Assembly (NCBI RefSeq): GCF_000203795.2
Contig: NW_006281100.1
Location: 1,385,099-1,449,098, forward strand
Direction of reading: 5' to 3'
Length of the DNA: 64,000 bases
DNA from: Batrachochytrium dendrobatidis JAM81
Lineage: Eukaryota; Chytridiomycota; Chytridiomycetes; Rhizophydiales
Shown: piece by piece, positions 49,601 through 60,650 of the stretch
Position numbering within the stretch: position 1 is the first letter of the stretch
How the letters are laid out: the number at the start of each line of letters is the position of its first letter
Position numbers and translations under genes: made by a program
The notes under the pieces: model-generated
Told to the model about the DNA's origin: nothing
Databases searched by the model: none
What the model saw: the letters and a program-made list of their open reading frames with translations, nothing else

Positions 49601-49955
49601 ACCAAATGGTCGATGTGTAGTTTATCCCAATCGATACCAACACAAAGAACAATCATTTGAACTTGCAGATCCAACTCAACCAGGACATTGCAAGATTCTG
49701 ACATTTTTTGTAGTGAATCCATCTCGTCGGACTGTTTCGACTGCGCATGTGGCTTCACAACAACCACAATGGTACAACTCGAGTCTTGACAAGACACCCA
49801 TACTGCCTGAACTGTGGAATGATGCCACGCAGTATATTCAAGGTGTTCAATCACCAGCTGAAGCCAAACACTATCGAGATGAATTGACAAGTGACCGAAC
49901 TCAAATCACAGCGGCATATAACGAATACAGATATGAGCGGGTGATTGATCTTTGA
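46665..49955 (+). CDS. ARM-repeat/DUF4246 gene, copy B (C-terminal domain intact)
   Basis: Inferred exons: 46665-46809, 46882-46970, 47038 to about 47170, 47236-47403, 47496-47662, 47747-49955. Introns carry GTAAGT/GTATGT-like donors; the third junction is unresolved. The N-terminal exons encode ARM/HEAT-like helices (FIENLQTMYLN, CGIIPALVNTL). The last exon continues these for about 200 residues and then shows DUF4246: DGSVTINSYINNLNPIWH, QVIVKLTNIQLTP, NWHIEG (His codon 49401-49403), IVATGLYYYD, VVYPNRYQHK. The HIE...QH pair would suit an Fe(II)/2-oxoglutarate-type site (inference). A TGA at 46761-46763 lies in the first exon, as in A, so either the gene starts downstream or the 5' end is damaged. 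Placed after the CRN gene, same strand. Confidence 0.65.
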
Positions 49956-51657
49956 TGGTGAATTATGAGATTGTGATTTTACAACAATGAGTTGCAATGC
50001 CAGTCATATCTATGCAATTAAATGGATCGAATAAATTGAATCAATCATGACAATCATGACAGTGATTGTTGATTATATTGACTGATTGTGTACAATTGAT
50101 TGATACAAGTGATATGGATGCATCATTCGGTGTTGTTGAATCAGATCATTGCTTGATTCTGTCAATGTGATCAAATGGATTACTACAAAACTGGACATGC
50201 TCAAGTTGAATCAAGTATTGAATCGAGTATTGGATTGATATTTACACACAACCACAATTGTAACCACAATTGCAATCAGCACAGTCTGAATATTAGACAT
50301 TTGAACATCACATATCGAGTTGTGGATAAATGCGAGTTGGCATATTGGACTGTTTTTGTAGTTTATTAATGATTTGATTCACGACTGTTTGAATTCAAGG
50401 CTCAATATGGATTACAACTGGATTGTCGTTGTTTCCATTTGGTATGACAAATCTGTCAATGTGTTGATTGATTGCTAGTCCATTGACCAATCCATCGTCC
50501 AGTAATTGTCCAAATAAGTTGTATCCGAGTCGAGTTGTCAATCAGGATACCGTAACCTGACATCCAAACGATTATTCAAACGATTGTTGAAACCATCAAT
50601 GATTGCCAGAATAAGCTTTACGACTCGACTGCAATAACCACCACAATCATGGTCAGGTTAGTATGTTGATCCGTCTACAAAGTTCCAATACTGCAACAGA
50701 TTCAACATACTCTTGAAAGTGCTGCACACCACATGAATCCAGCAAACCCACTGATGAATTGAACCAATCAATTGACCAATGACATGACTCGATATTGGAC
50801 ATCGAGTTGCACACAGTTGGTAAAAAGTCACCGACATGTTCAGATAGTCAAACCTTGACTACAGGTTGATATCATCATCCAACACACCAAATACAACACA
50901 CAATCTGGACGACTACTGGATCATATTGTGGATATCAATCGACGTAGCTACTGGTTCCAAACAATCATGCACAGTCATTACAGGACAATATGATACATTT
51001 ATGAATAGCATGTTGTAATCAACACGAGTGGAGTTGTGCAATAGACTTGTCATGGTTTACAATGGTTTGATATGAACATGATGACTCGGACTCTATTCAG
51101 TCGGATCAACTCGACCACAATTGGTCGTGTATATTATGATTGACACGATCAATTGTAGTTGAACTCGAATACAGATTGACTGTTGAATCACAATGCGTGG
51201 TATCAGCAACATGATGTGATATATAGTGGAATGTATACGCTAACCTGACATGTGTCATGTAGTGTGTATTCGATCAATATGGGTATTAGCAATCAACAAG
51301 TCATACGATGTTTGTGTTCGAGTGATGGAATGGAATACAATGGAATGAGTGCATCAATCCAGAATACGAGTCAACCATGACATATGATCATAATGTGTGG
51401 TTGATACAACTATATAGTGACAATCGATATTGATATAGTAACACACAACATTTGTAAATCGCTAGATAGCGTGCAGCGGTGACCAAACATGTCGAGTTGA
51501 ATGCAAAGTATTACTAAACCACAGCATGTTGAATCGTGCCAATCAATTACAACTCTGAAAAGCATACAACACACCACATTGGTGATGGTGTAGTAATCGA
51601 ATGCCAGCCATTCAGTCCTGACCTGTACCTACTTGACTGTATCTTGGCACACTAGCC
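49956..51657. other. Non-coding spacer (copy B)
   Basis: Collinear with 27612-29339; differs by small indels such as a missing AACATGCAATGCCAACAC block near 51448. No supported gene. Confidence 0.5.
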
Positions 51658-51887
51658 AGGGTTAGGGTGGAGAAGGGTGTAAAACCGCACAATCGATCAA
51701 TCGTACGATGCTTGAATGTATAGCCGAATAGCGGTCCAGTAAAAATTGCTGATCGTCATATAAAGAAATCCTCCCTTTAAAGTTTAGCATTGATAACAAT
51801 AAATTAATACCAACCCTGACAACACCGTTTTTTGAACGGCCATTCAGCATGCTTTTAATACCATCCACTCAATAACAGATATAAATA
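51658..51887 (+). promoter_or_regulatory. Promoter of secreted-protein gene B1
   Basis: AGGGTTAGGG at 51658-51667, CTCCCTTTAAAG at 51771-51782, AGCATGCTTTTAAT at 51846-51859, TATAAATA at 51880-51887, 57 bp before the ATG. Confidence 0.6.
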
Positions 51888-51944
51888 CAGTCTAAAACCA
51901 ATCAGTTGAACGACAATCATCCACAATTCGATCAAACCAGTAGA

Positions 51945-53195
51945 ATGAGATTCGCAGTCACTATATTGTCATCAATTCTGACTGTTTGCTCAGTTACTAT
52001 TGCTAATCCGATTCATTCCAGTGCGACTACAGATGCTGAACATGATCCTTTGACAATTGTTTCCAGTACGACTGCAAGTACCGAATATGACTATTTGACA
52101 GTTGTTCCCAGTTCAACTACAAGTACCGATTCTAGCCCTTCGTCAACTCCTAATACAAGCGATGTAGACCCAAGTGATTCTGATTCTGATTCTGATTCAA
52201 CTCCAGATGGCGTCGATGAATTGCTCAAAAGATACTCGAAAAAGCAAAAAGATTATAGCAACAAAGGGAAAGAATGCGAATTCATAGAGCTTCAATATGG
52301 TAATCAAAAAAGCCTGATAAACCGTTTGGAGAAAAAAGTTGCCGATTTGAAATCTAAACACCAAAAAAACAAGATCAAGCTAAGATTTGGTGGTGGCAGG
52401 GAAGTAAAGGAGCTTGAGGATCGGCTTAAAACAGGGTATCCCGAACTTTCTGAGCTTGAAAAAAAAAAGAAAAAATGCAGACTCGAGCAAGAAAATATTG
52501 AGTATGAGCTAGACCTCATCAAATTGGCAATGGTGGGGTGCATTTTCACAGAATCTCCCAATACTCAATCACTTAATGAGCGATTTTCGCGTACGATCTC
52601 ACGTCCTCTCGTTAGGGATTACATTGAAGCATATGAAGAGTCATCAGGATGCACGGATGACTTTGGCCAAGATCCTAGTGAGCAACAACAAAATCCTAGT
52701 GAGGAACAGCAAGATCCTAGTGAGGAACAACAAAATCCTAGTGAGGAACAACAAAATCCTAGTGAGGAACAACAAGATCCTAGTGAGCAACAACAAGATT
52801 CTGATATTGAACAGCAGCAAGATCCTAGCGAGCAACAGCAAGATTCTGATATTGAGCAACAGCAAGATCCTAGTGAGCAACAACAAGATTCTGATATTGA
52901 GCAACAGCAAGATCCTAGTGAGCAACAACAAGATTCTGATATTGAGCAACAGCAAGATCCTAGCGAGCAACAACAAGATCCTAGTGGACAACGAAAAAGT
53001 CAAAATTCGCGACCATCGCCAAAAATACAGTCTAAATATAATTCCTTTAAACAAAGAGCTTCCACCTTTGGGCAGAGAGTTTCCGCCTTTGGACAAAGAG
53101 CTTCCACTGGTATACGTAGTGCTTTCTCTAGACTTGGTGAAAGAGTTAGATTGCTTATCGGACGGCTTAGGTGTGACAATAAATCCGAATGTTAA
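51945..53195 (+). CDS. Small secreted coiled-coil protein with Gln/Glu-rich repeat, B1
   Basis: 416 residues: signal peptide as in A1, a long Ser/Thr/Asp-rich segment with an Asp-Ser dipeptide run (about 52173-52200), a charged coiled-coil region (LEKKVADLKSKH, LSELEKKKKKC), a 7- and 15-residue repeat array (52669-52985), and a basic tail with repeated FGQRAS-like units ending CDNKSEC. Equivalent in place to A1 but about 150 residues longer and very different in the middle. The reverse strand is also open across the repeat, an effect of its low complexity. No known domain; secreted, function unknown. Confidence 0.8.
   Translation: MRFAVTILSSILTVCSVTIANPIHSSATTDAEHDPLTIVSSTTASTEYDYLTVVPSSTTSTDSSPSSTPNTSDVDPSDSDSDSDSTPDGVDELLKRYSKKQKDYSNKGKECEFIELQYGNQKSLINRLEKKVADLKSKHQKNKIKLRFGGGREVKELEDRLKTGYPELSELEKKKKKCRLEQENIEYELDLIKLAMVGCIFTESPNTQSLNERFSRTISRPLVRDYIEAYEESSGCTDDFGQDPSEQQQNPSEEQQDPSEEQQNPSEEQQNPSEEQQDPSEQQQDSDIEQQQDPSEQQQDSDIEQQQDPSEQQQDSDIEQQQDPSEQQQDSDIEQQQDPSEQQQDPSGQRKSQNSRPSPKIQSKYNSFKQRASTFGQRVSAFGQRASTGIRSAFSRLGERVRLLIGRLRCDNKSEC
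52669..52985 (+). repeat. Coding minisatellite in B1
   Basis: About 21-nt units (DPSEQQQ / NPSEEQQ) at the start, then 45-nt units (DPSEQQQDSDIEQQQ) repeated four times with nearly identical bases (GATCCTAGTGAGCAACAACA and so on). All units are multiples of three, so copy-number change keeps the frame. A1 has only a QQQQ stub at the same place. Confidence 0.9.
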
Positions 53196-54377
53196 TCTGG
53201 ATTGGTTTCAACCAATTCAATTATCACCCCAACTCAACTTGCAATAAATTTGGATTTACACATTATATCTGATCATTTTACACAGTCTTGGTTGACACAA
53301 TATCATACCATAGTATGCATTGACACTTGTATTTCCAATACAATACAATACAGTTGATTGTATATTGCATAGTTGTACACATTGATGATGCTGACGTGCA
53401 TGTGTGTATTGTGTCGATATGATATTGCTTGACATGTCGTATTGACACATGCAACACCAATACCAACAATAGTCATGTGTGTTGATATCAGATCTGACCA
53501 ACTCGATCAATTAGACTGGTTTGACTCGTTGATTGTGGTGTCAATAGTTGCATCAATAGCCTGACTGATCACACATATCAGTCGCAGTATCAACTCTGTC
53601 GTGTGTCAAGTATCACATGTTGATGTATCCAATGATCGTATATTGGTCGATTGGTGCAATATGATCACACACCAATGGAATGTAATAATCATGGTATTTG
53701 CAGCAGTATACCATATTGCAACTGTTGATATCGCGTATCTAGTATCGACATGATCATCCAGATATACAGTGATGGATTCAAACAATGCATACCATGATTG
53801 ATACACTTGGATAATGTGTATTCAATCCATACCATGTATTACCAATGCAATAGTATGTGTGATCGTCGTGTATCAAACAATTACGATACACACTGGACTG
53901 ATCCAATACATGCACGGCTTGAACATATCACACAATCAAACATGGACACACCACATTAAAAATACATATAATATCAGCTTGTCACTAATGAATTGTATTC
54001 AGTCGAGTTTATTGAGAGTCGCTGTGTGACTCTTGACAGTGTGCTGAGTGTTCAGGCACGACTACTTGATCAGTTGTAGTTGATGTATCCATAATGGGAA
54101 TGAGCAGTCAAACAACGTGTAATACAAAATTAGCAAGTTGATGGATATAATAAAACTGGCCATTTATTTAATAGTGCATAACATTGATCTTTCTGTAATC
54201 GAAATGATGTACATGAACACTAATCTGATCTGATATTGCATAATCACAGCATATTATCATTGTGCAGCATGTTGATGACTAACCACTTCACCTGAATATC
54301 AAAGCTCTCAATACCATCGTGTGGTGATCAGAATATACTTGCCGCATGATGTCGTTGCACAGCATATTTTAATCAAA
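53196..54377. other. Non-coding spacer between B1 and B2
   Basis: Almost identical to 30407-31600. No supported gene. Confidence 0.6.
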
Positions 54378-54527
54378 TCTAACCCTAATACCAACTTTCA
54401 GCTTCAACAACAGGCGATTATATAGGCGGATCTCCCTTTAAAGCTACCTTGACATCAAGCCAACACTAATCCCTTGAAGCAGCCATTCAACATGCTTTTA
54501 ATCTGGCCCACTCTAATGTGTATAAAT
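54378..54527 (+). promoter_or_regulatory. Promoter of secreted-protein gene B2
   Basis: TCTAACCCTA at 54378-54387, TCTCCCTTTAAAG at 54431-54443, CATGCTTTTAAT at 54491-54502, TATAAAT at 54521-54527. Confidence 0.6.
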
Positions 54528-54584
54528 GCAATCTAAAATCAATCAGTTGAATGACATTACACCTTGCTCAATCAAACCAGTATA

Positions 54585-55202
54585 ATGAAATTATCAATCG
54601 CCGTATTGGCATCAGTCCTGACTGTCTGCTCGGTCACTATTGCTAGTCCAGTCATTCCCAGCTCAACTACAAGTGCTGAATCTAGTATTTGGACAGTTAT
54701 TCCCACTGCAAATGCAGTCAGTGAACCTGACTATTCGGAATATCCTATCCCATATGACGGGTATGGAAAGTATTGCCATCCACTTGATTTTGATGGAATG
54801 ATGCTGGTCAAACTACTTGCAAAAAATACACATAAACTAGAAAAAGTAACAAAATATATCAACAAGAAAGAGTCCAACATTGCATGTCAAGAAACATTGG
54901 TGGGTGAGCTCAAGGAAAGACTGGACTCTGTAATGGATGATGGTCATGGGTCAGGAATCGCCGAGCTTGAATCCGAGTTTATTAAACAGAATGGCATTCT
55001 TGAACAACTCAAAGAACAGTTGGAGCGACTTTTTAAAAGACATTCGAATAGGTACAAAAAAGATGTTGGATTGCGATCGGCACTTGCAGAGTACTTTGCA
55101 GAGCATGGTATGTCTGGAGAAATGACTACTGATGGTGAGCCAAACCTATATTCATATCTTGGATTCAAGAAATGTTTTGATTATTTCTACAATCGCTCAT
55201 GA
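54585..55202 (+). CDS. Small secreted protein, B2
   Basis: 205 residues, almost identical to A2 (31808-32425). The differences seen are Ile to Met in the FDGIM segment, one silent change, and Glu to Lys in RLFERH. Signal peptide, Tyr/Pro-rich segment and charged helical region as in A2. Function unknown. Confidence 0.8.
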   Translation: MKLSIAVLASVLTVCSVTIASPVIPSSTTSAESSIWTVIPTANAVSEPDYSEYPIPYDGYGKYCHPLDFDGMMLVKLLAKNTHKLEKVTKYINKKESNIACQETLVGELKERLDSVMDDGHGSGIAELESEFIKQNGILEQLKEQLERLFKRHSNRYKKDVGLRSALAEYFAEHGMSGEMTTDGEPNLYSYLGFKKCFDYFYNRS

Positions 55203-55526
55203 CAATGATTACCAAGATCCAAGCATGGTGTAGTTTTTCAAGATTATGATGTTTGGCAACAAACTCATGGACCAGATTCGTTACATTGCTGGAGTTGAGT
55301 GAACCATCACAGTCACATCCAGTATATGTTGTAATGCAGCGTGTATTGCATGTTGGTTTAATTGTCATGTGTCATGCATTCAATGTCGTTCATTCAATAA
55401 GCATCGTGTATTGTCAAACAATAGTGTATTATACTAATGGTTTGATCATATTGCACTAATCAACTACTATGTGCTGGCATGACTAATCATTCGGTGTGCT
55501 ACACATATTGAATGCATGCAAATCCA
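55203..55526. other. 3' region of B2
   Basis: Non-coding, matches 32426-32749. Confidence 0.4.
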
Positions 55527-56380
55527 TGACTGTCAATACTTGTTGTTGAAATGGGTTCAGATCACCATCAGCTCACTCACTCGTTGCACCGATGCAACTG
55601 CATGATCAACCTGACACCAACCAAACCACACTCGAATATATATGTTCCAGTCATGTGCATCGTATATCGATTGTCAACTCCAACACATTCCACCATGATT
55701 ATGGTCACATCACACCATGCTGATGTATGTCGATCGGTATCACATTGCAACCAGTTATCATCCAATGACTGCAATGCAATACCGTGCATGTATTGTGACT
55801 GATACGCTGTGCACCATCAGCAAGTGTACAACTGTCACTCGATATATCGAGTCTGATATACAACAACATGCTGTGTTTACCATGATCAGGTTTTTGATCA
55901 ATCTTGGACTCATGATACATGATTTGTCATGTTGGATTGTGTGGATGTGTCATGGACTGCAATTTAGTTGCATACACACATATGTTTGGCATTGACCGAT
56001 GCATACTGTGTAACAACTGATCGGTGCGGATGTAATTGCACACTTGGTGGTATTGTGCATTATGGTTGTTTGACAATGGATGAATGCTGGATTAGTCAGT
56101 TATATGCAACCTGTTTGAATCGACCTATTTGAACAAACATTCGATGTAACTGACAACAATTTGTATATATGGCTGTTGGATCAGTCGAGTTTGTGCTGGT
56201 AGCGTACCATTGGTAACAGACACTGTTCTGACACCATCACTGGGATTGCCATACAGCAGTTGACCAACACACTTGTAACATCACCAGTATATGCTTGTAC
56301 GATTACAGCCTGTTCACATGAGATCATTTCATATCTCAATACCCGAGTTTATTTTAAATAAATCCATTCAAAAAACAATA
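55527..56380 (+). repeat. T repeat, copy T4 (right end of island B)
   Basis: Matches T2 (32750-33603) along its whole length. Ends at AAAAAACAA, 77 bp before the Ohr gene ATG, so the island boundary lies in the promoter region of that gene. Confidence 0.85.
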
Positions 56381-56456
56381 TATTATTACAAGTGATTTGA
56401 ATCAAGAAAACCTAAAAATCGATGTTTTGAATCTTGACCAAACACTACAATTCAAC

Positions 56457-57175
56457 ATGTTCTGTCGTGGTACTGCTTTGCTTGCTGTCCGCTCTGTTCT
56501 CTCCAAAAAACCTGCTGCATTATCAACTGCTGTGATCCGCACCATTCCTATACGTACTCTGACTTTTAAGCCACTGTATACTGCTGAAGCAACTGCTAAT
56601 GGTGGTCGGCAAGTGGAATACTTGGTCTGTCAATGATCTGAAATACACATGTATTGGCATTATAAATAATATCTATGTGTGATTAGTAACGGCACAGTCA
56701 AGACCTCTGATGGACTTTTAGATCTTCAGCTTGCACTTCCAACTGGTCTTGGTGGACCAGGTGACACTCGAACAGTTGTAGATCTGTTGATATGGCTACA
56801 ATATTGAGATCAAGCGTACTAATTTCTATTCTCGGTTGTTGCTCCTTGAAACGATTACTCAAAGGTGGTGCCAAATCCAACCCAGAACAACTCTTTGCAG
56901 CTGGCTACTCTGCCTGCTTTCTTGGTGCACTACATCTTGTTGCCGGAAAAGCAAAGATTACTCTTCCTGCGTCTACCACAGTGAATGGTCATGTTCACAT
57001 TGGCCGTCACGATGGATCGCTTTTACTGGAAGTCGAGCTAAAAGTGTATGCTCCTGATGTTGACAAGACTAAACTTATGGAGTTGGTAGAGTCTGCCCAC
57101 AAAGTTTGTCCATACTCCTTAGCCACTCGTGGAAATGTCAAGGTCCATTTGCAGTCGTATTCACATAAAATGTAA
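56457..57175 (+). CDS. Organic hydroperoxide resistance protein (Ohr, OsmC family), probably mitochondrial
   Basis: Reduces organic hydroperoxides with a reactive Cys pair. Inferred exons 56457-56612, 56703-56760, 56865-57175; phases agree and give 174 residues. The first donor (GTGGAA) and second donor (GTGACA) are weak, so ends may shift slightly. Family motifs: YTAEATANGGR, SDGLLDLQLALP, LGGPGG, NPEQLFAAGYSACFLGAL (first Cys), and KVCPYSLATRGN (second Cys). The N-terminal 35 residues are Arg-rich without acidic residues, like a mitochondrial presequence. Ohr is mainly bacterial, so an old transfer is possible. The last nine codons (HLQSYSHKM) lie inside a MITE terminal repeat and replace the usual beta-strand-like C-terminus. 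Confidence 0.85.
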
Positions 57176-57585
57176 TACTTGCATCTTGCAATGATTTGCT
57201 CGACTTGGCTTTGGAATAAACAATGCTTGAATGTTTCCTACTAGAAATTGGCTTTAAAAATACGACTATCATGTGATACAATCAGACTATAGTTTGGAAT
57301 TGGAGTTATTTTCTTGGTACATCCATGTATTGTACAATCACCAGATTCATGCATTACAATTCAGGCCAAGTTTGACTATTCTCAAGCTCTACTTTGCATC
57401 CTGAATCACAGACACATTCGCGTTCTAGCTCAAACCAAAGACCAAGGAATGTAGCAGTTGTTTACATACCAATGTTTGGTTTGTAGGAAAGGAGAGTCAA
57501 AGATCGAACAAGTGTCGAGAATGTGTAATATAAGCATTTGTTCAATTCTATCCAATGTTTCATTTACGTGAATATGGCAGTAAAT
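57147..57585. repeat. MITE-like element copy M4, overlapping the end of the Ohr gene
   Basis: The left end (ATTTGCAGTCGTATTCACAT) and the reverse complement of the right end (ATTTACTGCCATATTCACGT) form terminal inverted repeats; 439 bp. Internal blocks match copies at 6457, 8205 and 10278 (for example ATTCGCG and ATCACCAGATT/ATCACCAAGTT). Confidence 0.75.
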
Positions 57586-57788
57586 AGGTATTGGCACAGT
57601 TTCAAAAGTCTCGCGATTATTGAGTGGCAAGACCCATCTATATTGAACTATAGATTTTTTTATTTTAATAAAGGGACTTTATTCAAGTTGTGGATTTTAC
57701 TGCACATGTATAATTTTGGGCCAAGCGAGATCATCTATTAATCTTGGGTTTATTGGTCGAGTTTTGGGGTTTTTGATTAAACATGGAT
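57586..57788. other. Spacer between Ohr/MITE and the F-box gene
   Basis: About 200 bp between convergent genes, no motif recognised. Confidence 0.4.
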
Positions 57789-60227
57789 TTATATAGGAAT
57801 ACTTTGCCAAGCAACAGATAAATTGCGCTGTGGGGACCCTCCCAAGTGCGGTAAAACATGCCGTCTTCGTCCATCAACTTCGATTGCATTCAGCATATCT
57901 GACACCAACCATACACCAACACTACGTCCCAACATTGATCCATTCCTTGAATGCGCACCTTCCAAGAACCCATCGTTTAGTAAATACGTTGTACACGTGT
58001 TTCGCTTCATATCTAAAATAATAACTTCTCCTCTTTGCTCGGCCGGAGCAATGACAACTGTGGATGCATCGTTGCTGATATCAATTCGAACGTTGCGACC
58101 CACAAAAGGAATTTTTGAAATGGAACAGAGACCTGATATTGCAGTTGTTGTATTAACAAATGGGCGATACGGTTGAGTCAATGCATGAATTGGGGCTTTA
58201 CGATCAAGGTTTGTCTGGTTAGAAAATATTTGAACGCTCCGAATTACATCAAATACTGCCAAAATATCGGTTGTATACAAAACCAGATGAAGTCGAGTGA
58301 GAAGGAGATGAAAAATACCTGAACCTCGCATGAATGAACTGGGAATATCACTTGTAATATCAGCCAATAACGATCCGTTTCCAATGTACCATAATTGAAC
58401 AAGAGCTGGATTGTGCGTTTGATCAGCTAGCTCATTGGCTTGATTTGGTAGCGAAAGAATACGTACCGCTACTACTAATTCGTTGCAAACAATGCCTTGT
58501 ATCAATCCAAAGGTTATATCTCGCTGCCACACTTTTCGCATTGGGGATGGTAATATCCTACTTGACTTGAAAGGTGATAAAAATGGGGAGGGAGGTGTCG
58601 AATTGAATGCTGTGGACTCTTGTCTGCGTTGTTCAAGTTCAGTAGAAATGCTGCGTTGAATCAGTTCAAAACTATCGTCTTGGTATATCCCGTTCTCGTT
58701 TGCATCATCCAAGTGCCAACAGACAACACCCTGCACTCTGGGAAATGGACTCGACTCGTCAAACTCACTTGCTATAGATTTGCAAACCAATGTTCGTCCA
58801 CACAATGATGCTCCAGATGCCTGAGAGGAAAGTATCCATATACCTTTGACGCGTTCATGGTTGTTTCCATCTGTAATGGTTTGTGGTGGTACCACCATTC
58901 CCAAAGGAAGTGTTGGCCCAAGTAAGTCGGATGCTAGCCATGGACCATTTGGATGCAATCTTGGATCCCATATCCTGATAGTAACTAATTTCTGTCCGGG
59001 AACAATTTCTTGTAAAATCAAAAGATCGGATCGCGACTGATGAAGAAGTTGAACCGATACGCCTGCTGGTCGAAGTGGTTGCATAACACGAAACGAAGGA
59101 AAAGATGCATCAAAATTTGACGAGGGGAGTGAGGGGGATTGAAATGCCATGGGTGATCCCATTTGAAATGACTGACTAGGAGATGTTCCAGGAGAAACGT
59201 CTAAACCTCGCATAATTTGGCCTCCGTTATCAAACCATAGATGTTGTCTGGGAATGCTTTGAGAAGAACCAGCATAATTTTCTGACAAAAGAGTGGGCAG
59301 GCTGATTGTTCCAGTGCCAATTCTTGCTATTTTGACTTGCTGGAATGCAACTGGCATTGGCGAGATTGCATTTGGAATGGGCAATGGACGAGAAGGCTCG
59401 GGATTAAAGCGGGGTTTGGAGTTGGTTAATGGTAGAGTCGGCACTAATGAAGAAAGCAGTAACAATGGCTTTTTTTTACTATCTGATCCTACATGATCGG
59501 TATCTGAAGTTGTAGTATCTTGAGATGCTTCAAAAGACTTGACAGATGAACGCGATTCCATAGGCTGGAGAGCAGTTGGACTGATATTAAAAGTTGCATT
59601 CTGTCCAATACCATTGTTTAAAGTACTGCTATTCAATGGAGATATTATTGCACAGTTATTCCCAACCTGTAGAGCCTCTAGACGGTAATGACTCCATGAT
59701 ACCCACATATGTACAATATCTCTCCAAGTTTCTCCTTTTGCCAAACTATGAAGCAACTGTTGCTTAAAAATCACTTCAGGTGATTGACTCGAGCCATTTT
59801 GTTCAGTGAATGTAAAAGCCGTGGTCATTTTGGATTCATCTAATAATGAAAACCTGATTTAAAAGACAAAATAGTTTAATCAACTGCATCAACACAGTAT
59901 GGAATAGTGCATGTTTAACACCAAACATAAATCGGCACAATAACAGTGCTATAAAGTTTGCCATTACAATGAAATTGGATTGCTATTGACTAAATCCTAT
60001 CCAATACGATGCTTAAATAACTGCGATATTGACAAAACGACATACCTGCAGAAAACCAACTGTCTGTGGATTTCTGTAAAAAGCAAGGCCTGCCATACAA
60101 AAGTGTCATGCGCGCTGACTAGCTGGTAAGATGCCTGGCAGGTTTGTTCAAACCGACACACTGTTTGCGGTGAGGTATAAATCAAGACTATCAACAAGAC
60201 TTCGGGTGGCAAGATACTAGTAGTCAT
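57789..60227 (-). CDS. F-box protein with large C-terminal region
   Basis: Exons 60227-60046 and 59853-57789, intron GTATGT...ATCAG, joined in phase; 748 residues. The N-terminus LPPEVLLIVLIYTSPQTVCRFEQTCQ...VWQALLF is an F-box, which binds Skp1 in SCF ubiquitin ligases. WRDIVHMWVSW follows shortly, as in many F-box proteins. Residues about 130-300 are low complexity (Ser/Pro/Thr). The rest has repeated short beta-like stretches (VCWHLDD, VQLWYIGNG, VVIAPAEQRGEVIILDM) that could form a beta-propeller for substrate binding, though no clear WD repeat was found. The partner and substrate are unknown. Confidence 0.75.
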
Positions 60228-60650
60228 GCTTTAGTAAATTCCAATGCACTATAAGCTAAATAGTATGCTGCTGTATTGATACTATCAAACAAGCTCGAGT
60301 GAATGACTAAAGAATGTGAATTGAATGGCTTTCCAAAAAGCTTATTTGGCGGACAAAGTAGTAATAAGCTATAAACGCATCAATTATCATCACTTTAACT
60401 GAAAGTGCTTTAAAGCACATGACTGAATAGACTGTTTCTCAACAGAAGTCATAAAATGCTATAACAAGTGGCTGAGAGCATCGTCACTTTACTTTGGATT
60501 TCGCCACTGAAGAGTCGAATGCTTGCGTGAACATTTATTAAACTTTTGTATGTTTTGAAATCAAAACTCGCTAGAATTCGGCACATTGAATCAATCTATT
60601 CATATAGTTATAGCAAGATTTATTTGTCAAAACCTTTTCTTGATATGGTC
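60228..60650. other. Intergenic between F-box and bHLH genes
   Basis: About 420 bp with no supported gene. It holds the promoter of the F-box gene (minus) and the 3' end of the bHLH gene. Confidence 0.4.

Larger units (their letters stand above)
39010..56380 (+). repeat. Segmental duplication, island copy B
   Basis: Direct copy of 14322-33603 minus the 2.3 kb CRN-like segment. Same gene order and orientation: integrase-like fragment, HNH (minus), CRN (plus), ARM-DUF4246 (plus), two secreted proteins (plus). Confidence 0.92.

Noticed and set aside
52644..53096. Open frame of 150 codons on the minus strand, and one of 223 codons in another plus frame (52576-53247), across B1
   Set aside because: Both are made of the same low-complexity repeat read in another frame; B1 has the signal peptide, promoter and family match.
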